Part shown: piece by piece, positions 29,181 through 37,647 of the stretch
Position numbering within the stretch: the stretch's first letter is position 1
Layout: every line of letters begins with the position of its first letter
Assembly: GCA_018136815.1 (NCBI GenBank)
Contig: JADDIW010000017.1
Coordinates: 2,501 to 40,147 of the forward strand
DNA length: 37,647 nt
Direction: 5' to 3'
Origin: Isochrysis galbana
Taxonomy: Eukaryota > Haptophyta > Isochrysidales > Isochrysidaceae
Position numbers and translations under genes: made by a program
Notes under the pieces: model-generated
The model's database searches: none
What the model was told of the DNA's origin: nothing
Seen by the model: only the letters and a program-made list of their open reading frames with translations

Positions 29181-30490
29181 AAAAAAAAAATCTTCTTAAA
29201 AATCCCCGCTACACTAGCGGCTTGCGGCAGCGTGCTTGTGTACCTCCCTACTACCCAACCTTTACCCCTAACAACCCCCTCCCCCTTCCCCAGTTCCCTC
29301 TTTTGCGGAGAAGCTGGTTCCAGGGAGGCCGCGCGCGCTGCTTCGGCCAGGGGTTGGAGAGAAACTCGTCCATTGATCTAGTTTCGTCCTGGGTTTCCCT
29401 CCCTTAACTATACCGCAGGACCTTTATTGATATCCGCCGTGGCTTCTACTAAAGAGATTTAGCTATCTTAGATCTTAGTTAGTTGATATTCCGTACGTCC
29501 AGACCTCTTGCCGCCTGCAAGAGGTCTTCCGATGTTCCTAGGTTGAAATCCTTATCCACAGTGTAAAGAGGGCTTATCATTTTCCGAATGTGTTTGTTAC
29601 TCGGGGCGTGTAGCCCCATGTTCTCGCGTTGTTTTTTAAGCCTTTGAAAGCACCCGACCTTCGCCGTTACTAATAGGTGGTATCTCGTGAGGATTGCTTT
29701 TAAGATCGATCTAACGGACCTACCGTCCGCGTTGCCATACTGAATATTGTAAAAGTCTGTGAGGATGTATCTCCACGCCAGGATACCTAGGTATCCCGAG
29801 GAGGGATGCGGTCTGTCTACCTGGTAGCAAAAGAGACGTTGGGCCGTCTCGGAGCCCGGCCGAAGATTCATCCCCAGAAGTCCTTCTATGAACTCGAAAA
29901 TGGGCTCCGTCGCTATACACGAGGCTATATGGGTGGAGCTCTCGGGGGCTATACCGCAAAAGCGGCACGTCGGGTCGTCAGCGAACCGATTCGCCGTAGC
30001 TATCCTCCTATGTAGGACGTGTTTGAAGTGCATGTGAGAGTCCCTTGGCGTCAGAAAGTTGTATTTGTACAGTTGCGATATTTGTTTCCATTTCCCGGAG
30101 AGGGCCGGTAGTCGCTTTTCCCACCTCAACGTGGACTTTTGAGTCTTCGTTTTCCTCAGAGCGAGGAACGCCTTGGTCAGCGTCTTGACATTTATATCTT
30201 CTAGTGTTTTCCGAGTTCCTTCGAAAGTGTATTCTTGAGGTATGGGATACGCCATTTCGGCCGGCCCATCATACGCTCGTCCCCACTTCAGCGGGGTGTA
30301 TAGTTCGCCCGGTATTGATTGCGGGTTAATCCGCTCGTGGATGTGGGGTTCTCACATTACATTTAATTTAACCTCGTGATAGTCGCCGCCACGGCGTATA
30401 TAGTAATTAAGCTCCTTGTCTACTAGAATGTCTCCTAAGTCATGCGCGTCCGGGTCCTCCTGGGGGGCTAAGTCTTGTTCCTCCGCGGTA
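29181..30490 (-). mobile_element. Non-LTR-like retroelement copy 2, 5'-truncated
   Basis: The minus-strand copy shares the 3' terminus (T-run at 29190-29181 preceded by GATTTTTAAGAAGA) and the 3' UTR (29191-29370) with copy 1, and about 330 codons of coding sequence. Similarity to copy 1 stops near 30490 in the stretch matching EEHELAPQEDPDAHD. This fits 5' truncation as in LINE insertions. Confidence 0.72.
29479..30480 (-). pseudogene. Retroelement C-terminal ORF with a premature stop (copy 2)
   Basis: The open part, 30255-29479, codes 258 residues parallel to the C-terminus of the ORF at 21442-19916, including TPRDSHMHFKHVLHRRIATA and CRFCG ... STHIASC. Upstream homologous coding (DPDAHDLGD, DYHEVKLNVM) continues to about 30480, but the codon matching Gly in VMGEPH of copy 1 is TGA here (near 30352-30354). 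The frame is therefore broken and has no start of its own. Confidence 0.7.
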
Positions 30491-31840
30491 GAAGGGGCGC
30501 AACGAAGACTACCGCCGGTAGCTTTAAAGACAACGACTTCGCAGTGTTGGAACTACGTCACATTAGCATCCTAGAATTATTCATTGTGCCTAGACACCTA
30601 AAACAGTCGCTATCTAATACATCCCCAGCTTGAAACCGAAAAACTCGAACGCGAAAAGCGATATTTTTGTATACGAATGTTGAAGACTACGGTTATTGAC
30701 GTTCAACGACCTACGGGCAGATTCACACAAACACACTCACAGGGCACCTAAGACGCTCGACCCAGTGGATTGGGGCCCTACTCAGCATTCCCTACTACTT
30801 TGCCGCAGGGATCTACCCGCGAGCGACGAAATCACGCTCGCTATGGCCTACTGATGTCGGGCCCCAGAGGCCCTTTCGAGTGCTGGCAACGCGACCTGCA
30901 GTGGGGGGACATGGCGCCCGCGCGCGGGTGCTTCCGCGGCGCCCGCGGCCACCTTAGACCAGAATCCGAGGCCTGACGCCAAAAAAGAGCCCTCACAAAG
31001 AATTGATGCCCCCCCACACCAGCTGGCGTGCTGACGAAGGCGTGTCGTACAGCGAGAGGCCAGCATTTCCCGGCCCCTGGACGATCGCCAACGCGATGGG
31101 CCCCACCTGGACGGCGATGGGAGTAGGCAGCGCACCCATGCCGGTGCAGGCCCGGCCATCTCGACCCCTCTGGCCTGCCTTCCAGAGGAGCCCTGGCCGG
31201 TGGCCCATCGGACACCCCTCTCCGAGGCGCCATCGCAGTGGACCGAAGTCCGAAGAAGCCCTCTTCACAGTCGATTTGAGCAAAGGAGAAACCGGGCGTT
31301 CACGCGAGAATCAAGTGTTTTATTTTCGTTGATCCTATCATTAAAATACGTTTGTTTTGACCTCTATTATCACGGTCATACTGTCATATAGGCTTGATAT
31401 GACCGTTGTTCGCTCACATAACATCGCACGCGCCATGCTACGCACAAACATCACAAGTATGTGACGCTCGACGCCATTGATGCGACATTTTGATCCATCG
31501 GAAGTGCGGCAGCGGCAAATCACCGTCGCCGTCGCCGTCAACGCAGACCCAGACGCTGAAGGTGATCACGCACACGCGCACACTCGCAACGTCATTACAG
31601 GGCGTACAATCTGGCACACAACCAGCGGGATTGTAATGTGCGCTGCAACTACGCTTGGTGCCGCCGCGACCCGATCGCTTGGGGTCTCCGCGAGGGTACC
31701 AATTTGTTTGGGAATCGCTCGGCGCTCGCCAGGCGCCCGAGCACTTGCTGACCCCACGGCTGTCACGCGCTGTTTAGTGGGTTGTCAGGACAAACCTGGG
31801 CACCCAAAGCAGGGAGATGATAGGGGAGACTCTGGGGGGA
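30491..31840. other. Region without a recognised gene
   Basis: Open frames at 30841-31332 on both strands have no family motif. At about 31371-31405 ACGGTCATA and TATGACCGT form perfect 9-bp arms. I see nothing else that I can support. Confidence 0.35.
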
Positions 31841-31842
31841 GG

Positions 31843-32130
31843 GGGGATCGTGTAGAAGTTGGAAGAGAGGGGGTCCTGTAGAAGTAGAGTTAGAAGAGGG
31901 TGGGTCGTGTAGAAGTTAGAAGAGGGTGGGTCGTGTAGAAGTTAGGAGAGGGTGGGTCGTGTAGAAGTTAGAAGAGGGGGGATCTGTAGAAGTTAGGAGA
32001 GGGTGGGTCGTGTAGAAGTTAGAAGAGGGGGGATCGTGTAGAAGTTAGAAGAGGGTGGGTCGCGTAGAAGTTAGAAGAGGGGGGATCGTGTAGAAGTTAG
32101 AAGAGGATGTCCCGTAGAAGTTAGAAGAGG
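31843..32130 (+). repeat. 28-bp minisatellite, about 10-11 copies
   Basis: Repeated unit close to GGGTCGTGTAGAAGTTAGAA plus GAGGGTG, with variants GGGGGATCGTGTAGAAG and TTAGGAGAG. It lies about 300 bp upstream of the CHMP1 start. Confidence 0.92.
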
Positions 32131-32435
32131 CGGGCGGCGAGAAGCGGCCGGCGGGCGGAGAGAGAGAGAGAGAAGAGAGGAGAGAGTGCAGACCGAGCGC
32201 CGCACGGCCCCGCGGTCGACCCCCTCGTTCAATGAATAAAACACCCGAAACGCTATAACTCATCCGTGGGAGAGCGTGGTAGGTGCGCGGTCCCTGAATC
32301 CTTTGCCCCTCGCGGTTTGACCCCTACAGAACGTGAGTTAACGTTCTGTTTACGTGAACAAACTCGCCGGACCAGGTGGGGAGAGTGAGGAGGAGCGGAG
32401 AGCGGGGATCGCCGTCTCTCTCTCTCTCTCTCTCG
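32131..32435. other. CHMP1 upstream region
   Basis: A purine-rich stretch, a short AT-richer block (32230-32270) and a CT run (32415-32434) lie directly before the ATG at 32436. No specific promoter element is assigned. The CT run just upstream of the start is the most obvious candidate for a promoter or 5' UTR feature. Confidence 0.35.
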
Positions 32436-34434
32436 ATGTCGAAAGGGCTCGAGAAGCAACTCTTGTGGGTGGCTTGGGTGCGGGCGAAAGGGGCGGTGGC
32501 GGTGGCGGTAGGCGGTGGCGGTGGGCGGTGGTCGGCGGAGGGGGGAGTTGGTGTCTGGGAGGGAGGGGACGTGGGGAGGGGGGAAGAGAGAGGAAGTGAG
32601 AGAGAAAGCGAGAGAGAGAGAATAAGCGAGAAAGAGAGAGGGGGAGGGAGAGAACTCGAGAGAGGGAGGGGGGGTGGAGAAGTAGAGGCGGAGGGAAGTT
32701 GAGGGGGAGGGGGGAAGGAGAGGGGGTGAGGAGAGGGCGGGCGGGAGAGGGAGAGGGGCGAGAGGCAGGGGGCGGGTCAGCAGCCGCCAAGTCAAGCTCT
32801 TGCACCGTGGACCCCTCCTCTAGCACCACCACGCGGGCTCCTCTCTCTCTCCTCTCTCTCCTCAACGCGGGAGGGATTACAAATCAGGAGTAGAAGGGAG
32901 GAGAGCGCGAGGGATGAAGCTGTGCGGCAGGCAGCCAAAGCAGAGCTAGGAAGAGGGGAAGGGCGGGAAGGAGGAGGAAGAGGGAGTGTGGGTGGAGTTG
33001 GCGACCGCCAGAGCCAGCCTCCCCCATCGTGTCCAGCGGTCCGATGCATCTGTCCGTCTCCCCCTTGGCCCCTTCTTCCCCCCTCCCGCCACCACCACTG
33101 GACGCCATCCCCGCAAACCTCTTTTCCCTCTGTCCGCAGCAACCTCAAGTTCACCGCCAAACAACTGAATCGACTTTCTGTCAAGTGCCTAAAAGAAGAG
33201 AAGGCGAGAGGCCTGCTCGTGCATCTGGCGCCCCGCCTCGGCCGCTCTCGCACCGGTCGCGCTCCCTTCCCTCGTCTTTACCGTCCTAGCCATCCTAGTC
33301 TGCCCCCTCACTCGCGCGCGCAGGAGGAAAAGAACAAGATCAAGAGAGCCCTCGAAAAGGACAACAACGATGGGGCGCGCATCCACGCGCAAAATGCCAT
33401 CCGCAACAAGTGCGCCGCCTCCGCCCCGGCCTCTGCGCGCCGCACTCCGACTCACGGATGTGCTGACATCCACCCTCAGGAACAACGCGCAGAATTACCT
33501 GCGACTCTCCTCGCGCGTCGACGCCGTTGCCTCGCGCCTTGAGGGCGCCATCAAGATGCAGCAGGTGCGAGGTGGACGGAGAGGGTTTGGATGGGAATGC
33601 CGCGCACGTGGGCGGGCGTCAGGCGCGCGAGGCGGCCGCCGCTCGTGCTGCCAGTCGCGCCGGCCCCCGGCTGCCTCAAAGATGTGCTGCCCGGCTGTCC
33701 CAGGTGACCAAGTCGATGGGTTCCGTCGTCAAGGGAATGGACAAGGTGCTCGCGTCGATGAATGTGGAGGCCATCTCCAAGGTGTGGGAGCCGCTACGCG
33801 CGCGGCTCTGAGAGCCGCCAGGCCGCACGCCGCTCCCCATCGGCGCGCGGCCACTTGACCCGGGGTTCTACGCCGCGCACGCAGGTGATGGACCAATTCG
33901 AGAGCTCATTCGAAGATATGGACGTCCGATCCGAGTGCGCAGCCTTCCCGCGTACTCGCCGCCCGGGCGATGCCACATCCCTGAACCGTCCTCCTGACGG
34001 CGATCGCGCACCCTTCGCCCGGCTAACCTCAACCCCGCAGGTACGTGGAACAAGCGATGAACTCCTCGACTACGGCGGCCATGCCCGAGGAGGAGGTCGA
34101 CACTCTTATGCAGATGGTACGCGTTCACGCCGTGCTTGATGTGCTTGCTCGCACGCATGAACGCGTCCCTGCCCCACTGAGCGCGCGCGGGCCGTCCACC
34201 TCGCGCACCGTCGCGCATGTTCAGGTGGCGGACGAGCACGGGCTGAAGATGGCCGAGAACTTCTCCGCAACCGCTCCCGGCGCCGTCGCGCAGCAAGATG
34301 GCGCTACCACAGCACAGCCCGTGGCCGCCGCCGCGGACGCTGGAGGCGGTACTGTTGGGGGCGGGGGCGGCGCAACTCGGGGGACGTCGCTCGAGGACGA
34401 CTTGGAAGAGAGGCTTCGCAGGTTGCGGAGCTGA
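32436..34434 (+). CDS. CHMP1: ESCRT-III-associated protein CHMP1 (Did2/Vps46)
   Basis: CHMP1 acts late in ESCRT-III filament remodelling on endosomes and at cytokinesis and recruits Vps4. Exons: 32436-32464, 33140-33203, 33324-33409, 33480-33564, 33704-33781, 33885-33934, 34041-34116, 34225-34434; all phases agree, giving 225 residues. Exon 1 codes MSKGLEKQLF and splices into NLKFTAKQLNRL, matching the family N-terminus. KNKIKRALEKDN, ARIHAQNAI, NNAQNYLRLSSRVDAVASRL, VTKSMGSVVKGMDKVL, VMDQFESSFEDMD, MNSSTTAAMPEEEVDTLM and ADEHGL follow in the expected order and spacing. The C-terminus ends in a MIM1-type helix, LEDDLEERLRRLR, for MIT-domain binding. An Ala/Gly/Gln-rich insert of about 35 residues before MIM1 makes it longer than the animal proteins. 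Intron 2 starts with GC. Confidence 0.95.
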
Positions 34435-34754
34435 GTGCGACGACGCCTACGAGGCGCCCCTTCCCCCCCACTCCCTTTTGGGTGGCCGTGCTGACCCCAT
34501 GCATTCTCAGTGTGGAGATGCGGCGACATCAGCCTTGGAGCGCAACGGTGGTGGAACGAGTCACTGCAACTTGCGCAAGCCCGGGTGACATCATGCTCGC
34601 GCACTTCGCAGCTGCAGCAGCCGGCGTGCAGGTGGAGCGCGCATGCACATGAGTGCGACCAACTTCCTGAATTGTCACGGGCCACCTTGTGTGTGACGCT
34701 AAGCCACTATTGTATTTGTTTCATTACAAGTCGGTGTCGTGCTGTTTTTAGGGG
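34435..34754. other. CHMP1 3' flank
   Basis: It presumably includes the 3' UTR. No further gene is seen before the dispersed repeat at 34755. Confidence 0.45.
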
Positions 34755-34914
34755 TAGGGCGGTCAAACAATGATTTATAACTACTAACATGAGGGGGGGG
34801 CTGCACTTTTTGACCCTTCTCCGAAGCCCAAGAAAAACCTCCTGGGGGGCTTACTTGCCTCCACAAAAATTATAGAGGGAAATGGTGGGTTTTACGCCGC
34901 CCCCCTCCCCGCTC
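34755..34914. repeat. Dispersed repeat TAGGGCGGTCAAACA, second location
   Basis: It shares ordered blocks with 5294-5460: TAGGGCGGTCAAACA, a G-run plus CTGCA(C/T)TTTTTGACC, AAAAACAACCTCC versus AAAAACCTCC, AAATGGTG, and a C-rich end. As at 5.3 kb, it lies a few hundred bases beyond the end of a host gene. Confidence 0.6.
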
Positions 34915-34917
34915 GCG

Positions 34918-34959
34918 TGTCGCATCCAGAGTATTTCATATACTCTAGGCGGATGCGGT
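34918..34959. repeat. 42-bp conserved hairpin, copy of 19102-19143
   Basis: TGTCGCATCCAGAGTATTT ... CTAGGCGGATGCGGT differs from 19102-19143 by one base in the loop. Flanks on either side are unrelated to those at 19.1 kb. It folds as CGCATCC/GGATGCG plus AGAGTAT/ATACTCT. Confidence 0.75.
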
Positions 34960-35430
34960 GCTTAGGTGTCGTTCCGTCAAGTGTGGGACATCAGTCGAAT
35001 AGAGCGATCGAATGTCCACATTGGATAGAGCAGTATTTTAAAATTAAATGTAGACTAGCATAACAACATTTTCTCTCTGCTTCCCCCCGCGGTGCATGTT
35101 CCCCCCGGGGGGACGCCGCACGTGCGCCGCCGTCGCCCCACTCTCTTGCGCTCTCGCTCCCACCGGCTGGCAGGCTGCCCTGCGTCTCACTTGGGCTCGG
35201 CAAGAGTGCGCCACCGCTCTCCCTTCGTTGAGCTCTCGCCTTGGCGTGGGCGCTCTTCCCGATCTCGATCCGCCTCTACCCTCTCTCGATCGGCCCCGCC
35301 GCCTCACGGCGGCGGACCGCATTGCCGCCTATCGTCGACACCACCTAGGCCTGGTGCCCAGGTCATCTCGTCGGTCCATCGGCCCCTAGCCGTCTGTCGT
35401 CTGTCGTTCTTCGTTCGTCGCTCTCGTCCT
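34960..35430. other. Region without a recognised gene
   Basis: The left part is AT-richer and the right part GC-rich, with a self-complementary TCCCCCCGGGGGGA near 35099-35112. It is likely the leader of the retroelement fragment that follows. Confidence 0.35.
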
Positions 35431-35436
35431 CGTTCT

Positions 35437-35910
35437 CGTTCCCGTTCTCGTCCCTCGTTCTCAACACTACCTCAATACCAAACCTCTCCAATCCCTCAGC
35501 CCCAGCCTATCCATCCCGATCCGCCCAGCCATGTCCGCTCCGTCGTCGCGCTCGCCCTCGCCCAAGCCCGTCCTCCCGCCTTTCTCTGCTGAGGAGGTGG
35601 TCCAGCCCGTCATTGGCCACTCCCCAACTTCCGCCGCGCCTCTCGCCGCTTCCCTTCCGTTCCCTCCGTTCCCATCCGAGGCAGTGGTAACCTCGGATCC
35701 GTCATGCTGCCACCCCCACTGTGGCCACTCCTACCATCAGTGCACCCCTAGTGGGCGGGCACTTCACTCAACAAACAATTCAAGGAGCCTTCTAGGCATC
35801 CAATCATCCAATCCCCCTCCAACAACCCAACGCTCATACGCGGAGGCAGCTCAACCGGCCCTAGAAGGGAAGAACCCCATGGGGCCCCTTGTCCCTTGTC
35901 TTGTCGCCCA
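35437..35910 (+). mobile_element. Retroelement N-terminal fragment, frameshifted
   Basis: The leader and the start ATG 35531 (MSAPSSRSPSPKPVLPPF) match 10931-11110. Near 35700 the family sequence continues in another frame: ATPTVATPTISAPLVGGHFT then QQTIQGAF and a stop, matching VTTPTICAPLGGGHMTQQ and SILGAF of the ORF at 21442. The first frame then resumes family similarity at NPPPTTQRSYAEAA. The coding sequence is therefore shifted and degraded. Confidence 0.65.
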
Positions 35911-36831
35911 GAGGAGGTAGGTAGCTACCGTTTTGTTGGTGTTGCTCCATGCCTCTTCAACGGCGTCGTCTGGTGTCTCTGGTGGTATGTCACTCCTCCA
36001 TTGGTGTGAGACAACAGACAACTTTCCTGGTATCTTGCGAGTCGAAGAGCTCGCTGCTCATCTTTACATCGTATGTGCATGAGCAGCTCGCCTTATGCTT
36101 TATAGCCGGCCACTTCGTTACTAACACTAACTAAGGGTAAGGCTTATAACAGGACAACATATTCGAAAGAGTCAAACGTTTGATAAAAATTTAGATGCCC
36201 AACCCTCAAATTTTGACAACTAAATATGGGCCCTACTAGAACGAAACTTATACGTCATCCCAGAATCTTCGAATGTTTTTTTCGAGGTGGGTAAGAAACA
36301 AGGACGGGGGACCTAGGGACTGCGCGGGGAAATGGGGGGGGGGGGGGGGGTCTCTTCCCCGCGTTAAACTGGTGATTAGGTTAGCTCGGCGCGGTGGCCC
36401 TCGGGGGATACCGAAAGGGGGAGGCGTGCCTTCGGCCGAAACGGACCTTCGGGGGATCCCGTCGGGCGAGAGAGGGAAGCTGGCCCTCTCGGGCGCGGGG
36501 ACGGACTCCCCCTACCCGCAACACTGCCCCAGCCGCGGGCGCCGCGTGAAAGAAGGGGAGGGGCACGTGAAGAAAGACGACCGGGGATCGGCAACCATGC
36601 GGGCTGCCGGGCGGGAGCGAGCATCGGAGCGACTGCCGCAGGGCTGCCAGGAAGGAGGGTGGCGACGAAACGACCGCTGTGGCGGCCAGGGCGCCGGGGG
36701 TTACTGGCGCATAAGGCCGGGGCGGGAGGGGTCGCGGGGCGTCGCGGATGTCGTGGCGTATTTGCGCCTTCACGAACACGAGGGAATCAGAGAGGACGGC
36801 TCCCCTCGAGGCGAGGGAGTAGAGGAGAGGG
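35911..36831. other. Region without a recognised gene
   Basis: It contains an AT-richer block (36110-36290) and a G-run of about 18 bases at 36334-36351. The part from 36360 on is GC-rich, with open frames on the minus strand that show no motif. Confidence 0.35.
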
Positions 36832-37647
36832 GTGGCGCTGGCGGCGACGCAAGTGGTGACGGTGTACGTGGCGACGAAGGTGGCGACGGTGAGGGAGCAA
36901 GAGGAGGCGTCGGCGGCGGGTGGGCCGGCGGCGGATGCGCCGGCGGCGGGTGGGCCGGCGGCGGATGCGCCGGCGGCGGGTGGGCCGGCGGCGGATGCGC
37001 CGGCGGCGGGTGGGCCGGCGGCGGGTGGGCCGGCGGCGGGTGGGCCGGCGGCGGGTGGGCCGGCGGCGGGTGGGCCGGCGGCGGGTGGGCCGGCGGCGGG
37101 TGGGCCGGCGGCGGGTGGGCCGGCGGCGGGTGGGCCGGCGGCGGGTGCGCCGGCGGTGGGTGCGCCGGCGGCGGGTGCGCCGGCGGCGGGTGCGCTGGCG
37201 ACGGGTGCGCAGGCGGCGGGTGCGCTGGCGGCGGGTGCGCCGGCGGGTGGGCCGGCGGTGGGTGGGCCGGCGGCGGGTGGGCCGGCGGCGGGTGGGCCGG
37301 CGGCGGGTGGGCCGGCGGCGGGTGGGCCGGCGGCGGGTGGGCCGGCGGCGGGTGCGCCGGCGGTGGGTGCGCCGGCGGCGGGTGCGCCGGCGGCGGGTGC
37401 GCCGGCGGCGGGTGCGCTGGCGGCGGGTGCGCAGGCGGCGGGTGCGCCGGCGGGTGGGCCGGCGGCGGGTGCGCTGGCGACGGGTGGGCAGGCGGCGGGT
37501 GGGCCGGCGGCGGATGCGCCGGCGGCGGGTGGGCCGGCGGCGGATGCGCCGGCGGCGGGTGGCCGGCGGCGGTGGCCGGCGGCGGGTGGGCCGGCGGCGG
37601 GTGGGCCGGCGGCGGGTGGGCCGGCGGCGGGTGGGCCGGCGGCGGGT
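36832..37647 (+). other. Possible partial coding exon over a 15-bp repeat, open to the window end
   Basis: After a TAG at about 36820, the frame with codons GTG at 36832 reads VALAATQVVTVYVATKVATV then REQEEASAAGGPAADAP and continues as (AGGPA)n to the last base without a stop. No ATG start is seen, so it would be an internal exon or not coding at all. Unit variants (12 bp and 15 bp) keep the frame. Given the GC content, an open frame here is weak evidence. Confidence 0.3.
36910..37647. repeat. 15-bp GC-rich tandem repeat (GCGGGTGGGCCGGCG)n
   Basis: About 49 units run to the window edge, so the array is incomplete. Variants GCGGATGCGCCGGCG and GCGGGTGCGCCGGCG form a higher-order pattern: the first few units alternate, the middle is homogeneous, and two blocks near 37140-37230 and 37350-37450 repeat the same variant order. 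Confidence 0.95.

Noticed and set aside
19607..30490. LTR retrotransposon
   Set aside because: The long direct similarity at 19618-19795 and 29191-29370 is a 3' UTR next to homologous C-terminal coding sequence in both copies, not a pair of LTRs around one element.
30841..31332. Overlapping frames on both strands as a gene
   Set aside because: No splice-consistent extension or recognisable motif; left as unassigned.
33189..33485. Minus-strand frames across CHMP1 exons
   Set aside because: Shadows of the well-supported plus-strand CHMP1 exons.

Overview
The window is nuclear DNA of a GC-rich unicellular eukaryote, most likely a flagellated alga or protist. Evidence for this: short spliceosomal introns, many beginning GTGCG or GTGAG and several beginning GC; an intraflagellar-transport gene (IFT43); an ESCRT-III gene (CHMP1); long polypyrimidine satellites; and several fragments of non-LTR-like retroelements. 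A haptophyte would fit the base composition and the GC-AG introns, but that is a guess and I cannot place the lineage firmly.

Layout. (1) 1-4706 (+): the 3' part of a large, mostly disordered serine/proline-rich protein with a KEN box and a PP1-docking-like motif; its start lies outside the window. (2) 4707-7127: intergenic DNA with dispersed repeats and a 204-bp tandem repeat. (3) 7128-8161 (-): IFT43 in three exons. (4) 8779-9236: a MITE with 17-bp terminal inverted repeats and a perfect 10-bp target duplication. (5) 9647-10342 (+): a BED-finger-like ORF. (6) 10.9-12.0 kb: retroelement fragment and a (CT)n tract. (7) 12012-18248 (+): an 18-exon gene that reads as four La-motif domains followed by a complete CCR4-type exonuclease domain and a basic RG-rich tail; this is the most notable item. 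(8) 18.7-21.6 kb: nested and rearranged retroelement copies. (9) 22610-25604 (-): a membrane-anchored pepsin-type aspartic protease in seven exons. (10) 26.1-27.0 kb: polypyrimidine minisatellite. (11) 27.2-30.5 kb: more retroelement pieces. (12) 31.8-32.1 kb: 28-bp minisatellite. (13) 32436-34434 (+): CHMP1 in eight exons. (14) 34.75-35.9 kb: dispersed repeat and another retroelement N-terminus. (15) 36.8-37.6 kb: 15-bp GC-rich repeat, open in one frame to the window end.

The host genes are not an operon. They share only general housekeeping themes: mRNA decay, cilium, membrane remodelling, proteolysis and possibly chromosome segregation. Exon models were built by hand from splice signals, reading phase and remembered family conservation; no alignment was run.
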